From the NCBI GenBank assembly GCA_036406615.1, contig DASXAQ010000006.1, forward strand, positions 1 to 62,300: a stretch of DNA of 62,300 nucleotides, written 5' to 3'. This document shows positions 1 to 7,765 of this stretch, piece after piece (the first letter of the stretch is position 1; each line of letters opens with the position of its first letter). The DNA is from DASXAQ01 sp036406615 (GTDB lineage: Bacteria; Actinomycetota; UBA4738). The notes beneath the pieces were generated by a model, which made no database searches, was not told the origin of the DNA, and worked only from the letters and a program-made list of their open reading frames with translations. Position numbers and translations under genes: made by a program.

Positions 1-2
1 GG

Positions 3-845
3 CCCGGCGCCCAGGCGTGCGCCGACGCCATGGCGGCGTGCGACGCCGAGCACGAATGGCTGTCGAGGGCTACGGCATCCGCGGCGTACCCGCATATCGA
101 CTTCGCGGGGTACGACCGGGTGCTTCGCCACCCCGCGGCCGGCGTGTGCCTGGCGGCCGGCGCGGTCGCGGCCCAAGTTCGGTTGGCGCGGATGGCGGGC
201 GTGTCGGTGCGCGAGGAAACTCCCGTGTCGTCGGTGGAGCCCGGCCCGGACGGCGTGCGCGTGCGAACGCCCGAGGGTGAGATCGAGGCCCGTTGCGCTG
301 TCGTGACCCCGGGGCCCTGGGCCGGACGGTTGCTCGGCGAGATGCTGGGCGCGCCGCGCGCGTTCGTCGCGACGTGGCAGACCACCAGCTACTACCGGCC
401 GGCCGACGGCTCGGCGCCGCCCGAGCTGCCGACGTTCATCGAATGGACGGGGCCGGCCGTCGCCTGGTACGCCGTGCCGGCCGTCGGCGACGCGCCCGGC
501 GTGAAGCTCGGCGACCACGACGTCGGCCCGACGGTCGATCCCGACGACGGCCCGTTCGCGCTGGACGAGCCCCGAGTGCGGGAGACGTCCGAGTACGTTC
601 GCCGGCGCTTCCCCGGCCTGGATCCCGAGCCGGTGCTCGCGGAGGTCTGCCACTACACGATGACGCCCGACGAGGACTTCGTGCTGGATCGCGTGGGCCC
701 GGTCGTGATCGGCGCGGGGTTCTCCGGGCACGGGTTCAAGTTCACGCCGCTGGTCGGGGAGATCCTGGCCGACCTTGCCATGGGACGCACGCCCGATGCG
801 CCGATGGCTCGCTTCGCCGCGAACCGTCCGGCGCTGCTCGGCTGA
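3..845 (+). CDS. FAD-dependent amine oxidase, sarcosine oxidase/SolA-like (5' partial)
   Basis: The reading frame is open to the left window edge, so the N-terminal FAD-binding (Rossmann) part is missing and the first ATG seen (position 30) is probably internal. The visible part matches the substrate and C-terminal region of the monomeric sarcosine oxidase / N-methyltryptophan oxidase family, which oxidises N-methyl amines to aldehyde, amine and H2O2. The motif VCHYTMTPDEDF contains the cysteine (codon at 648-650) that in MSOX carries covalent FAD. The end, GPVVIGAGFSGHGFKF, is the conserved second FAD contact. It ends 7 nt from the convergent luciferase-like gene. The family is well supported; the substrate cannot be told from this fragment. 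Confidence 0.85.
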   Translation, partial: PGAQACADAMAACDAEHEWLSRATASAAYPHIDFAGYDRVLRHPAAGVCLAAGAVAAQVRLARMAGVSVREETPVSSVEPGPDGVRVRTPEGEIEARCAVVTPGPWAGRLLGEMLGAPRAFVATWQTTSYYRPADGSAPPELPTFIEWTGPAVAWYAVPAVGDAPGVKLGDHDVGPTVDPDDGPFALDEPRVRETSEYVRRRFPGLDPEPVLAEVCHYTMTPDEDFVLDRVGPVVIGAGFSGHGFKFTPLVGEILADLAMGRTPDAPMARFAANRPALLG

Positions 846-852
846 GCTCCGC

Positions 853-1821
853 TTAGACGCCCGCGGCGGCGGGGATGAGCTGTTCGCCGATCAACGCGAC
901 CGCGTCCAGGTCGTCGTGCAGCAGGTGCTGGAACATGATGCGCGCCAGCCCGGCGCCGGACAGCTCCGACAGCCGCTGCATGACCTGGTCCGGCGTGCCC
1001 ACGACCGCGCCCTCGCGCCCGCCGGCGTCGACGTACCCGGCGGGGTCGCGGTCGTTGCGCGTGAGCTTCAGCAGGCGCGCGGCGCGCGCCTCCAGCTCCG
1101 CGCGGTCCGACCCGAACAGCCCGAGCGTCATCATCGACAGCGGCAGCGTCGCCGGGTCGCGGCCGGCTGCCTCGCACGCCGCATCCAGCCGGGCCCGCGC
1201 TGCGGCCACGCCCTGCGGCGGCTCGAACGTCAGGTTGTACTCGTCGGCCCACCGGGCGGCCAGCGCGGCCGAACGTGGCCCGGCGTCGCCGCCGATGATC
1301 AGGCGCGGGTGCGGGTCCGCGACCGGCTTCGGGAACGCCCGGCACGCCTCGAGGCGGTAGTGGGACCCCTCGAACGTGACCTCGTCCTCGTCGCGGTCCC
1401 ACAGCCGGTGCACGATCTCCACCTGCTCCTCCAGGATCGAGAATCGCTCGCGCGCAGGCGGAAACGGGAAGCCGAACGCGCGGTGCTCGTGTTCGTTCCA
1501 CCCCGCGCCCATGCCGAGCTCGACGCGCCCGCCCGTCGCGTGGTCGGCGGTCACGACCTGCTTGGCCAGCACCGAGGGGTGGCGGAACGTAACCGGCGAC
1601 ACGAGCGTGCCCATTCGAAGCGTCGACGTGTGGCCGGACAGCGCTGCCAGCGTCGCCCACGCGTCCAGCGTTCCCTCCGGCGTCTCGCGGTTCGACAACG
1701 AGGTGTAGTGGTCCGAACGGAACATCGCGTCGAACCCGAGTTGCTCGCACGCGCCGGCCAGCGCGAGCCACTGGTCCCACGTGACGTTCTCCTGGCCCTC
1801 GACCATCAGGCAGATCTTCAT
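853..1821 (-). CDS. LLM-class (luciferase-like) flavin/F420-dependent oxidoreductase
   Basis: A 322-residue protein with the bacterial luciferase-like TIM-barrel fold. Diagnostic stretches are LGFDAMFRSDHY near the N-terminus, LRMGTLVSPVTFRHPSVLAKQ, GRVELGMGAGW, and the C-terminal VGTPDQVMQRL. Sequences of this type in actinobacteria usually use coenzyme F420 or FMN to oxidise or reduce small organic substrates; the cofactor here is inferred. The ATG is preceded by a GGAGGC ribosome binding site 4-9 nt upstream. It is divergent from the HAD phosphatase gene and convergent with the amine oxidase, with only 7 nt between stops. No substrate can be assigned. Confidence 0.88.
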   Translation of the reverse strand: MKICLMVEGQENVTWDQWLALAGACEQLGFDAMFRSDHYTSLSNRETPEGTLDAWATLAALSGHTSTLRMGTLVSPVTFRHPSVLAKQVVTADHATGGRVELGMGAGWNEHEHRAFGFPFPPARERFSILEEQVEIVHRLWDRDEDEVTFEGSHYRLEACRAFPKPVADPHPRLIIGGDAGPRSAALAARWADEYNLTFEPPQGVAAARARLDAACEAAGRDPATLPLSMMTLGLFGSDRAELEARAARLLKLTRNDRDPAGYVDAGGREGAVVGTPDQVMQRLSELSGAGLARIMFQHLLHDDLDAVALIGEQLIPAAAGV

Positions 1822-1868
1822 CGTCGCCTCCGTCCGTGGGATCTCCCGGGCGCGTCGGTTGCCGACTG

Positions 1869-1874
1869 TACGAT
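1869..1874 (+). promoter_or_regulatory. candidate leaderless promoter -10 (TACGAT) for the HAD gene
   Basis: TACGAT lies 6 nt before the GTG at 1881, and there is no ribosome binding site. The layout repeats at other genes in this window and fits leaderless transcription. No good -35 is visible. Confidence 0.45.
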
Positions 1875-1880
1875 GAAAAC

Positions 1881-2684
1881 GTGGAAGCCGCGTTCTTCGA
1901 CCTGGATCGGACGGTGATCTCGCGCTCCAGCTCGCTGGCGCTCACGCGCCCGATGTATCGCGCGGGGCTCGTGTCGCGTTCGGCGCTGGTCAAGGGCGCG
2001 TACGCGCAGCTCGTCTACGGGCTGCTCGGCGCGGACGAGAAGAAGATGGACCGCGTCAAGGAGGGGATGCTCGCGCTCACGAAGGGCTGGGACCGCGAGC
2101 AGGTCCAGGAGGTCGTGCGCGACGCGCTCGTCGACCTCATCGACCCGTACATCTACCAGGAGGCCCTGGACCTCATGGAGCTGCACCGCGCGAGCGGCCG
2201 CGAGGTGTATCTGGTCTCCTCGTCGCCGGAGGAGGTCGTGCGCCCCCTGGCCGAGCACCTCGGCGACGTGGGCGTCATCGCCACGCGGGCGGAGATCGTC
2301 GACGGCAAGTACACGGGCGAGCTCGCGTTCTACTGCCAGGGAGACAACAAGGCGGCCGCGCTGCGCGAGATGGCGAAGCAGCGCGGGCTGGACCTGGCGG
2401 GGTCGTTCGCCTACTCGGACTCGATCACCGACGTCCCGATGCTGGAGGTCGTCGGCAACCCCGTGGCGGTCAACCCCGATCGCGAACTGCGCCGGATCGC
2501 CGTCGAGCGCGGCTGGCGCGTTCGGGACTTCCGCCGGCCCGTTCGCCTGCGGGAGCGGCTGCCCCTGTCGCGCTCGCCGGCGAACGTCGCCCGGGCGCTC
2601 GTGTTCGCCGCGATCGGCCTGGCGGTCGCGTGGCTGGTGGTTCGGCCCCGGTTGTCCCGCGGCGCGTCCTCTGCGGGACGCTGA
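1881..2684 (+). CDS. HAD-superfamily hydrolase, SerB-like (subfamily IB) phosphatase
   Basis: The protein begins MEAAFFDLDRTVIS, which carries HAD motif I (DLDRT; nucleophile and acid/base aspartates). Motif II is LVSSSPEEVV, the lysine is in QGDNKAA, and motif III/IV is YSDSITDVPMLEVVGNPVAVNPD. This order is typical of HAD-IB phosphatases related to phosphoserine phosphatase and to actinobacterial CicA-type proteins. An in-frame ATG at 1836 exists, but the GTG at 1881 aligns with the family start and sits 6 nt behind TACGAT. The C-terminus (about residues 230-255) is hydrophobic and followed by an Arg-rich tail, so the enzyme may be membrane-tethered. The substrate is unknown. Confidence 0.85.
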   Translation: MEAAFFDLDRTVISRSSSLALTRPMYRAGLVSRSALVKGAYAQLVYGLLGADEKKMDRVKEGMLALTKGWDREQVQEVVRDALVDLIDPYIYQEALDLMELHRASGREVYLVSSSPEEVVRPLAEHLGDVGVIATRAEIVDGKYTGELAFYCQGDNKAAALREMAKQRGLDLAGSFAYSDSITDVPMLEVVGNPVAVNPDRELRRIAVERGWRVRDFRRPVRLRERLPLSRSPANVARALVFAAIGLAVAWLVVRPRLSRGASSAGR

Positions 2685-2703
2685 GGGGACGAACGCCCGG
2701 GCG

Positions 2704-4146
2704 TCAGCCCAGACAGAGGATCGGCGTGTCGGCGCGCGCCACGCGCGAAGACGACCCCATCCGAGCGCCCGACGTCGCGCGCACCTCGTAGTAGTAGGTC
2801 GCGCCGCCGCCCAGGCCCCGGTCCGACACCGAGGTCGTGAACCGGCCCGAGACGCGCCCGATCGCTCGATAGGGGCCGGCCACCTGCCGCGCGCGGTACA
2901 GCTCGTACCCGTCGACGGACCGCGTGGTGGACGGCGACCAGGACACGTCGGCGCGGAACGCCAGGAAGCCGTCGCACTCGCCCTTCGCCGATACCGAGGC
3001 GGGGGCGCGCAGGAGCGGCGGCCGGGGCGAGGGTGGCGGGGACGAGCGCTGGAGCGGATGCAGCGCGAGCTGTGTCCACGCGCCGGCGGCGAGCAGGGCC
3101 GCCAGCGCCGCGGCGACCCCGATCCACCGCGCGCGCGAACGACGGCGCGGCGGCGGCGGTGACGCGCCGTCAGGCAGACGGTGGGTCGGCGGCCCCGGAG
3201 GCAGCACGCGGGTTGGCCCGTTCGCCGTGGCGATGGCCGCCATTGCGGCGGCCGCTGCCGCGGCCGGCGGCTGGGGTTGGATCGGCGCGGTCATCGCGGG
3301 CCCGGTCGTGGGCCGGCCGCGGAGCTCCGCTCGAACCTGGTCGGCGCGTGGGAACCGCGCCGCCGGGTCCTTCTGCAGGCAGCGGAGCACGACGGCGTCC
3401 AATTCCGGCGGCACCCCGGGCTGCACGCTCGACGGGGCCGCCGGTTGGCGTTCGAGGTGCTGGTACATCACCGTTGCGGGATCACCGACGAACGGCGTTC
3501 GACCCGTGAGCATCTCGAACAGGACGACGCCGAGCGAATAGATGTCCGAGCGCGCGTCGGCCGAGCCGTCGCGGATCTGCTCGGGGGAGAGGTACTCGAG
3601 CGTCCCGATCGGCGCGCGCGGGTCGGTCGGCGCGGTGTCGGCCAGGACCTTCGCGATGCCGAAGTCCAGCACCTTCACCCCGCCGCCCGGGGTCAGCACG
3701 ATGTTGGCGGGCTTCACGTCTCGGTGCACGACGCCGGCCGAGTGCGCGTACGCGAGGGCGCCGGCGACCTCTGCGGCGATCCACGCGGCGCGGGCGGGCG
3801 CCATCGGCGCCGCGCGCCCGAGCTCGGCCGCCAGGGACTCCCCGGCCACGTACTCCATCACGATGTACGCCGTGCCGTCGTCGACGAACGCGTCGAACAC
3901 GGTCACGATCGCGGGGTGGTTCAGCAGCGCGGTCGCCCGAGCCTCGCGAAGGAACCGGGACAGGGCGCGGGGGTCGACGGGGGAGGATGCCTGGGGCGAC
4001 TTCAGCGCGACCAGGCGCCGAAGCTCGCGGTCGAACGCCAGGTGCACGGTCCCCATGCCGCCCCGGCCGATGAGCCGCTGCAACTCGTACCGCCCCGCGA
4101 CGACCACGCCGCTCGGGGTCGGGGGGCTCTTCACTTGGGAGTCCAT
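2704..4146 (-). CDS. transmembrane Ser/Thr protein kinase with fibronectin-III-like ectodomain
   Basis: A 480-residue PknB-type kinase. The kinase domain occupies about residues 18-275: glycine loop GRGGMGTV (27-34), catalytic lysine in VALK (49), HRDVKPAN (141-148), DFG (161-163) and GTLEYLSPEQ in the activation segment. A Pro/Ala-rich linker leads to one transmembrane helix near residues 340-360. The outside part is a single beta-sandwich-like domain resembling FN3 (WSPSTTRSVDGYELYR, YYYEVRA). It probably senses or docks something at the cell surface; most actinobacterial PknB proteins carry PASTA repeats instead. It stands alone, convergent with the HAD gene (19 nt apart), with no phosphatase or division genes beside it. 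Confidence 0.9.
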   Translation of the reverse strand: MDSQVKSPPTPSGVVVAGRYELQRLIGRGGMGTVHLAFDRELRRLVALKSPQASSPVDPRALSRFLREARATALLNHPAIVTVFDAFVDDGTAYIVMEYVAGESLAAELGRAAPMAPARAAWIAAEVAGALAYAHSAGVVHRDVKPANIVLTPGGGVKVLDFGIAKVLADTAPTDPRAPIGTLEYLSPEQIRDGSADARSDIYSLGVVLFEMLTGRTPFVGDPATVMYQHLERQPAAPSSVQPGVPPELDAVVLRCLQKDPAARFPRADQVRAELRGRPTTGPAMTAPIQPQPPAAAAAAAMAAIATANGPTRVLPPGPPTHRLPDGASPPPPRRRSRARWIGVAAALAALLAAGAWTQLALHPLQRSSPPPSPRPPLLRAPASVSAKGECDGFLAFRADVSWSPSTTRSVDGYELYRARQVAGPYRAIGRVSGRFTTSVSDRGLGGGATYYYEVRATSGARMGSSSRVARADTPILCLG

Positions 4147-4237
4147 GACCTGCCCATGTTCCCAGGTCGCTCGCGCTCGCGAGCACCCTTCGGCCGGACC
4201 ACCCTTTGACCTATCGACGCGATCGGGAAGCCCGCCC

Positions 4238-4243
4238 TAGACT
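4238..4243 (+). promoter_or_regulatory. candidate -10 (TAGACT) for the 38-aa/229-aa gene pair
   Basis: TAGACT matches the -10 form seen across the window. It lies 52 nt upstream of the GTG at 4296, which has its own ribosome binding site, so this transcript would have a leader. Confidence 0.35.
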
Positions 4244-4295
4244 GGAACGTCGAGCGGCCGTTTCGCCGCGGCCGCCGTTGTGAAGGGGGTGCGCA

Positions 4296-4412
4296 GTGGA
4301 CATCGGCGAGGAACAGCGCACGATCATCGTCGAGCCGATCGAGGAGCCGGCCTCGGTCCCCGTGACCGAGCCGTCCCCGCAAGAGGCGCCTGAGAAGCAG
4401 CCGGTCGGGTGA
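4296..4412 (+). CDS. 38-residue acidic small protein of unknown function
   Basis: A short gene with a GTG start at 4296, preceded by a strong AAGGGGGTG ribosome binding site at 4282-4290. The product is hydrophilic, Glu/Pro-rich (IVEPIEEPASVPVTEP) and has no membrane segment or cysteine. Its TGA overlaps the GTG of the next gene as GTGA (4409-4412), which indicates translational coupling, so the two products probably act together or this ORF sets the expression of the second. I recognise no family. Support comes from the ribosome binding site and the overlap, not from homology. Confidence 0.6.
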   Translation: MDIGEEQRTIIVEPIEEPASVPVTEPSPQEAPEKQPVG

Positions 4413-5098
4413 ATTCACCTTCGGTTCGACCCGACGCCGAGGCTCCGGCGCCGGACGCGATCCAGCCCATCGTCGGCTATCGCGCGTGGCGCTACGAGCC
4501 CAACGACGCCTGGTCGCCCCTGCACCCCATGGCCCGGCGCCCCGGCGAGGTGTGGCGCGCCGGCGGGTGGACCCAGGCGCGATGCCTCGCCGGCGGCCTG
4601 AGCGCCTACGTCCGCCGCTCGCGCGAGCAGGGACGCCACCCCGCGCCGCAGGAGGGCTGCACGTGCGGCCTGTACGCCATGCGGGGGCTGGATGAGCTCC
4701 TGATCGACCTGGCCACGCTCGGGATCCCCGTGATCGCGTGGACGGGTGTGATCTTGGGGCGAGTCGAGTTGGCGGGCAAGGTGATCGAGCACGATCGCGG
4801 GTACCGTGCCGAGCGCGGCCGCGTGGCCGAATTGTTCAGCTCACCCGCCCGGCTCGAGGTGCCGTTCGCCGTCGCCGCCACCTACGACGTGCCCGTCACC
4901 GATATCGATCACCTCCTCGACACCGTCCGCATCTTCGATCGCGACCCGCTCGACGGCCTGCCCTTCCCCTACGGGCGGCCGAGGCGTCCCAGGTCGAAGC
5001 CCACCGACTCGCCGGATTCCTCCGGACGGCGCGGGATTCGCGCGCTGGGTGGGCGGGGCGTCATGCGGGCGCGCTGGCCCCGTCGCAGGAACCGCTGA
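4409..5098 (+). CDS. uncharacterised actinobacterial protein (GYRAWRY...CTCGLYA type)
   Basis: 229 residues, starting at a GTG that overlaps the previous stop codon. The conserved-looking core is GYRAWRY near residue 24, CLAGG, a CTCGLYA motif preceded by HPAPQEG, and GVILGRVELAGKVIEHDRGYRAERG. I have the impression of a family found in many actinobacteria that lacks an assigned function. The pattern of one early Cys and the CTC pair could bind metal, but this is only a guess. The last 45 residues are Arg/Pro-rich and likely disordered. There is no signal peptide or membrane helix. The coupled 38-residue ORF upstream is its only clear partner. Confidence 0.65.
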   Translation: MNSPSVRPDAEAPAPDAIQPIVGYRAWRYEPNDAWSPLHPMARRPGEVWRAGGWTQARCLAGGLSAYVRRSREQGRHPAPQEGCTCGLYAMRGLDELLIDLATLGIPVIAWTGVILGRVELAGKVIEHDRGYRAERGRVAELFSSPARLEVPFAVAATYDVPVTDIDHLLDTVRIFDRDPLDGLPFPYGRPRRPRSKPTDSPDSSGRRGIRALGGRGVMRARWPRRRNR

Positions 5099-5113
5099 CT
5101 CGCTGGGCCTCAG

Positions 5114-5136
5114 GCGCCTCAGGCGTCCTGAGGCGC
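5114..5136. terminator. bidirectional terminator-like hairpin between convergent genes
   Basis: A perfect 10-bp inverted repeat, GCGCCTCAGG / CCTGAGGCGC, with a 3-nt loop. It lies between the stops of the 229-aa gene (+) and the 108-aa gene (-). T-runs are weak on either side, so termination is inferred from position and stem strength. Confidence 0.55.
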
Positions 5137-5150
5137 GGAGCGTTTCGAGC

Positions 5151-5477
5151 TCAGATCCCTTCCGCCAGACGCGTCGCCAGGTCCTCGCTTCGCGCCGCCG
5201 CCTCGTCGAGCAGGCCCATCGAGACCTCGCCGACGATCGCGAGCAGCGCCGTCTCGGTCTCGGGATCCAGCCGTGCCCCCCGGCCGAGGATGGAGGCCGT
5301 CGCCCCGTCCAGGCGCGCGATCGCCCGCTCCAGGCGCGCGATCGACGCCCGCGATGGGCCCTCGGCCTGGTCGTCCGTCTCGGTCGCCACGGCCGAGCCC
5401 GCCGGGTGCGTGCCCGCGGGCGCCAACCCGAGCACGTGGCGGGCCCTCCAGGCCTGGATGCCGACGACCTCTCCCAT
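5151..5477 (-). CDS. hypothetical helical protein, 108 residues
   Basis: The ATG at 5477 (MGEVVGIQAWRARHVLG) is the likely start; the longer open frame upstream overlaps the divergent ferritin-like gene and is rejected. The product is soluble, Ala/Glu/Arg-rich and mostly helical, with a heptad-like stretch (IARLERAIARLDGATASIL) and no cysteines or membrane segments. A TACGAT hexamer lies 9 nt before the ATG (complement of 5487-5492), so the message may be leaderless. It is divergent from the next gene with 81 nt between starts, which suggests a shared control region. I recognise no family. Confidence 0.5.
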   Translation of the reverse strand: MGEVVGIQAWRARHVLGLAPAGTHPAGSAVATETDDQAEGPSRASIARLERAIARLDGATASILGRGARLDPETETALLAIVGEVSMGLLDEAAARSEDLATRLAEGI

Positions 5478-5486
5478 CTCCCGCGC

Positions 5487-5551
5487 ATCGTACCCCGGGC
5501 CTGTGACAGGACCTGAGCAGCCAAAACACAATCTTTTTCGCCCACTAGAAT
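5487..5551. promoter_or_regulatory. divergent promoter region with small palindrome
   Basis: It contains TACGAT (minus strand, 5487-5492) facing the 108-aa gene and TAGAAT (5546-5551) facing the ferritin-like gene, 7 nt before its ATG. Between them is the 11-nt palindrome CCTGTGACAGG, a possible operator. Both messages look leaderless. Confidence 0.45.
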
Positions 5552-5558
5552 CCTGGGC

Positions 5559-6263
5559 ATGAACGGGGATGCTGGGGCCGGCGTTCGGACCCCACCCGGC
5601 GGCGCGGCGAACGGGGATGGCGGCGGTCCGGAGACGGTCGCCGAGGTCATCGCCGCGGTCTCCTACGGGGAGCGACTCGGCGCCCAGCGCGCCCAGGAAT
5701 CCGTTCGCCTCGCGCCCGACCCGCGGGCGGCCTCCGAGCAGCAGCACATCGCCGAGCGCGAGCAGCACAACTGCGACCTGATCGCGGCCCGCCTTCGCGA
5801 GATCGGGCGCGAGGACCTGGTGGACCGCTTCCGGCCGTTCTTCGACGCGTTCTTCGACGGGACGTCGCCGAAGGACTGGGTCGAGGCGCAGACGTTCCAC
5901 TACATCGGCGACGCCCTGGTGTCGGACTTCGCCGACGTGCTGGCGCCGCTGGTGGACAAGGTCTCCGCCGAGATCATCCGGCGAACGCTCGGCGACCGCG
6001 AGGCCCCCGAGCAGTTCGCGCTGGAGGAGTTGACGCGCGCGATGGAGGCCGACGCCGAGGTCAAGGAGCGCATCCGCGGCTACTCGCGGCGGATCGTGGG
6101 CGAGGCGTTCACGCAGACGGGGCGGGCCCTTGACGCAAGCGAAGGGCTGCGGGAGTTGCTCGGCCAGGATGAAGACCGCGGCAAGCGGTTCATCCTGACG
6201 CTGCTCGAACGCCACCGACAGCGCCTGGACCGCCTCGGGATCGAACCGCTCGACGACGACTGA
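5559..6263 (+). CDS. ferritin-like-fold protein (MiaE-2-like)
   Basis: 234 residues. After a Gly-rich N-terminal tail (about 25 residues), the protein is all-helical. It has Glu/His motifs typical of ferritin-like diiron proteins: SYGERLGAQRA, EQQHIAEREQHNCDL (E..E..H), WVEAQTFHYIGDAL and a later Glu-rich helix. Actinobacteria carry a family of tRNA-(ms2io6A)-hydroxylase-like proteins of this size, and I think this belongs there, though its substrate is unknown. The ATG is preceded by TAGAAT at 7-nt spacing and no ribosome binding site. It stands alone between a divergent gene and the pilus operon. Confidence 0.65.
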   Translation: MNGDAGAGVRTPPGGAANGDGGGPETVAEVIAAVSYGERLGAQRAQESVRLAPDPRAASEQQHIAEREQHNCDLIAARLREIGREDLVDRFRPFFDAFFDGTSPKDWVEAQTFHYIGDALVSDFADVLAPLVDKVSAEIIRRTLGDREAPEQFALEELTRAMEADAEVKERIRGYSRRIVGEAFTQTGRALDASEGLRELLGQDEDRGKRFILTLLERHRQRLDRLGIEPLDDD

Positions 6264-6369
6264 GTTCCTCGAACGCTCGCGACGGCGGCGCGGTCGGCGC
6301 GAATTCGAATCCCCCGACAAGATCGATCCAATCGCCCGCTCGGCCGATGCCGCGCGGCCGGTGAGCCCC

Positions 6370-6472
6370 TAGGCTGAGTCTCGTTCTCGGGACCTGCCGC
6401 TCGGGGAACGGCCTTCCCACCTTCCCGACCTTCCCACCTTCCCAAGCACCACGCGGCGCGAGAGCGCCGCGT
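6370..6472 (+). promoter_or_regulatory. leader region of the Tad operon: -10, pyrimidine repeat, GNRA hairpin
   Basis: TAGGCT (6370-6375) is a candidate -10. Then come four near-copies of CCTTCCCA (6412-6445) on the coding strand. After that is a perfect 9-bp stem, ACGCGGCGC/GCGCCGCGT, closed by a GAGA tetraloop (6451-6472). The transcript would have a leader of about 150 nt before tadZ. Confidence 0.45.
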
Positions 6473-6532
6473 GCCTCCCTCTCGAAGCGCGCGGTCGTGC
6501 GCGCCGTCTCCGGCTGGACGTGGAGGTCGAGG

Positions 6533-7765
6533 GTGACGTTGGAGCGGGTGGACGTGATCGATCCCGGCGATCGGCCGGATCGCTTCGCAGAGGAGAACGG
6601 GCCTGCGACCGGGCAGGCCATCGTCGGAGCCGCCGCCGGTGTCCGCGTTCGAGCGGTCATCGGCATCGATGATCTCGGTCTTCACCAACAGGTGCTGGAT
6701 CATCTCGGACGGGATCCGCGGATCGAGGTCGTGGCGACGCTCACCGACCTCGAATCCGCACGCTTCGGCGCGGGCGACTGGGCCGGGTGCGTCCTCGTGG
6801 CGACCGTTGAGATGGCGGCCACCGTCGTGGGGAGCCCGTCCGCACCGCCGGCCGGCCTGGTGATCGTGAACCACGACCTTGACGTCCCAACGCTCCGGTC
6901 GGCGATCTCGCTGGGGGCCGTGGGGGCGTTTGCCTGGCCTTCTGAGCGAGAGCAGCTCGCCCGCCAGGTGCGCCGATGCCGGCCGCCGGCGTCGTCCGCC
7001 ATCGATGAAGCTCCCGGGCGCGTGGTCTCGGTCGTCGGCACGCGCGGCGGCGTGGGCGCGACGTTCGTCGCGACCCACCTGTCAGCCGCGCTGGCGGACG
7101 GAGGCATCCAGACGGTCCTGGTCGATGCGGACGCCTCGTACTCCGACGTGACCGCCGCGCTCGGGCTGTCCGGGCGAGCGGCGCGCACGATCGCCGACCT
7201 GGCGCCCGTTCGGGACGAGCTGTCCGGCGAACACCTCGCGCAGGTGCTCGTACGGCACGATCGCGGGTTCGACGCGTTGCTCGGTCCGGCATCGGAGATG
7301 GACCTCGGGCGAGATCGGTCGGGCGCGGCGTGGCCGGGCGTGCTTCGGGACAGCATCGGGCTGCTCGCCGAATCGCACGGTGCCGTCGTCGTTCACGTCC
7401 CCCACGCGCTGGACGAGTCGGCGCTCGCGGCCGTCGAGGCGTCGGGCGAAGCCCTGGTGGTCGCTTCCCTCGACATCTTCTCCTTCTATGGTGCGCGTCG
7501 CGCCGTGGCCACGCTCGGCCTGGACAGCGGCCGAATTTCGTGGCGACTGGTCGTGAACCGCGGAGGCCCCGGCGGGCTGCGGATCTGCGACGTCGAACCG
7601 GTCCTTGGACGCCGGCCCGACGCGGTCATCCGCTCCGATCCGTCGGTTCGCCGCGCATATGCCGGCGCCGAGCTGCTCGCCGCGCGATCCAACCGGGCGA
7701 TGAAGGACGTGCGACGTCTGGCGGCGTCGCTCGTTTCGGCGCCGCAGGAACGAGGGAGGCCGTGA
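6533..7765 (+). CDS. CpaE/TadZ-like (Ssd, Rv3660c-like) pilus localisation ATPase
   Basis: About 410 residues. The first 140 residues resemble a receiver-like/CheY-type domain (LVATVEMAATVV..LVIVNHDLDVPTL..GAVGAF), followed by a MinD/ParA-type domain. The P-loop reads GTRGGVGATF (near residues 168-176), so both lysines of the usual KGGxGK[ST] are absent. That is known for TadZ/CpaE relatives and suggests weak or no ATP hydrolysis. In Tad systems this protein positions the pilus machine. GTG 6533 is chosen because GGAGG lies 6 nt upstream; the longer frame begins at GTG 6497. Its stop overlaps the ATG of tadA (TGATG). Confidence 0.85.
   Translation: MTLERVDVIDPGDRPDRFAEENGPATGQAIVGAAAGVRVRAVIGIDDLGLHQQVLDHLGRDPRIEVVATLTDLESARFGAGDWAGCVLVATVEMAATVVGSPSAPPAGLVIVNHDLDVPTLRSAISLGAVGAFAWPSEREQLARQVRRCRPPASSAIDEAPGRVVSVVGTRGGVGATFVATHLSAALADGGIQTVLVDADASYSDVTAALGLSGRAARTIADLAPVRDELSGEHLAQVLVRHDRGFDALLGPASEMDLGRDRSGAAWPGVLRDSIGLLAESHGAVVVHVPHALDESALAAVEASGEALVVASLDIFSFYGARRAVATLGLDSGRISWRLVVNRGGPGGLRICDVEPVLGRRPDAVIRSDPSVRRAYAGAELLAARSNRAMKDVRRLAASLVSAPQERGRP

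Noticed and set aside
5151..6320. 389-codon minus-strand frame covering the ferritin-like gene
   Set aside because: Only the first-read 108 codons from ATG 5477 are independent of the plus-strand gene; the rest is a shadow.
7330..7764. N-terminal extension of tadA
   Set aside because: Lies inside the upstream CpaE-like gene in another frame; ATG 7765 has a ribosome binding site and an overlap with the upstream stop.
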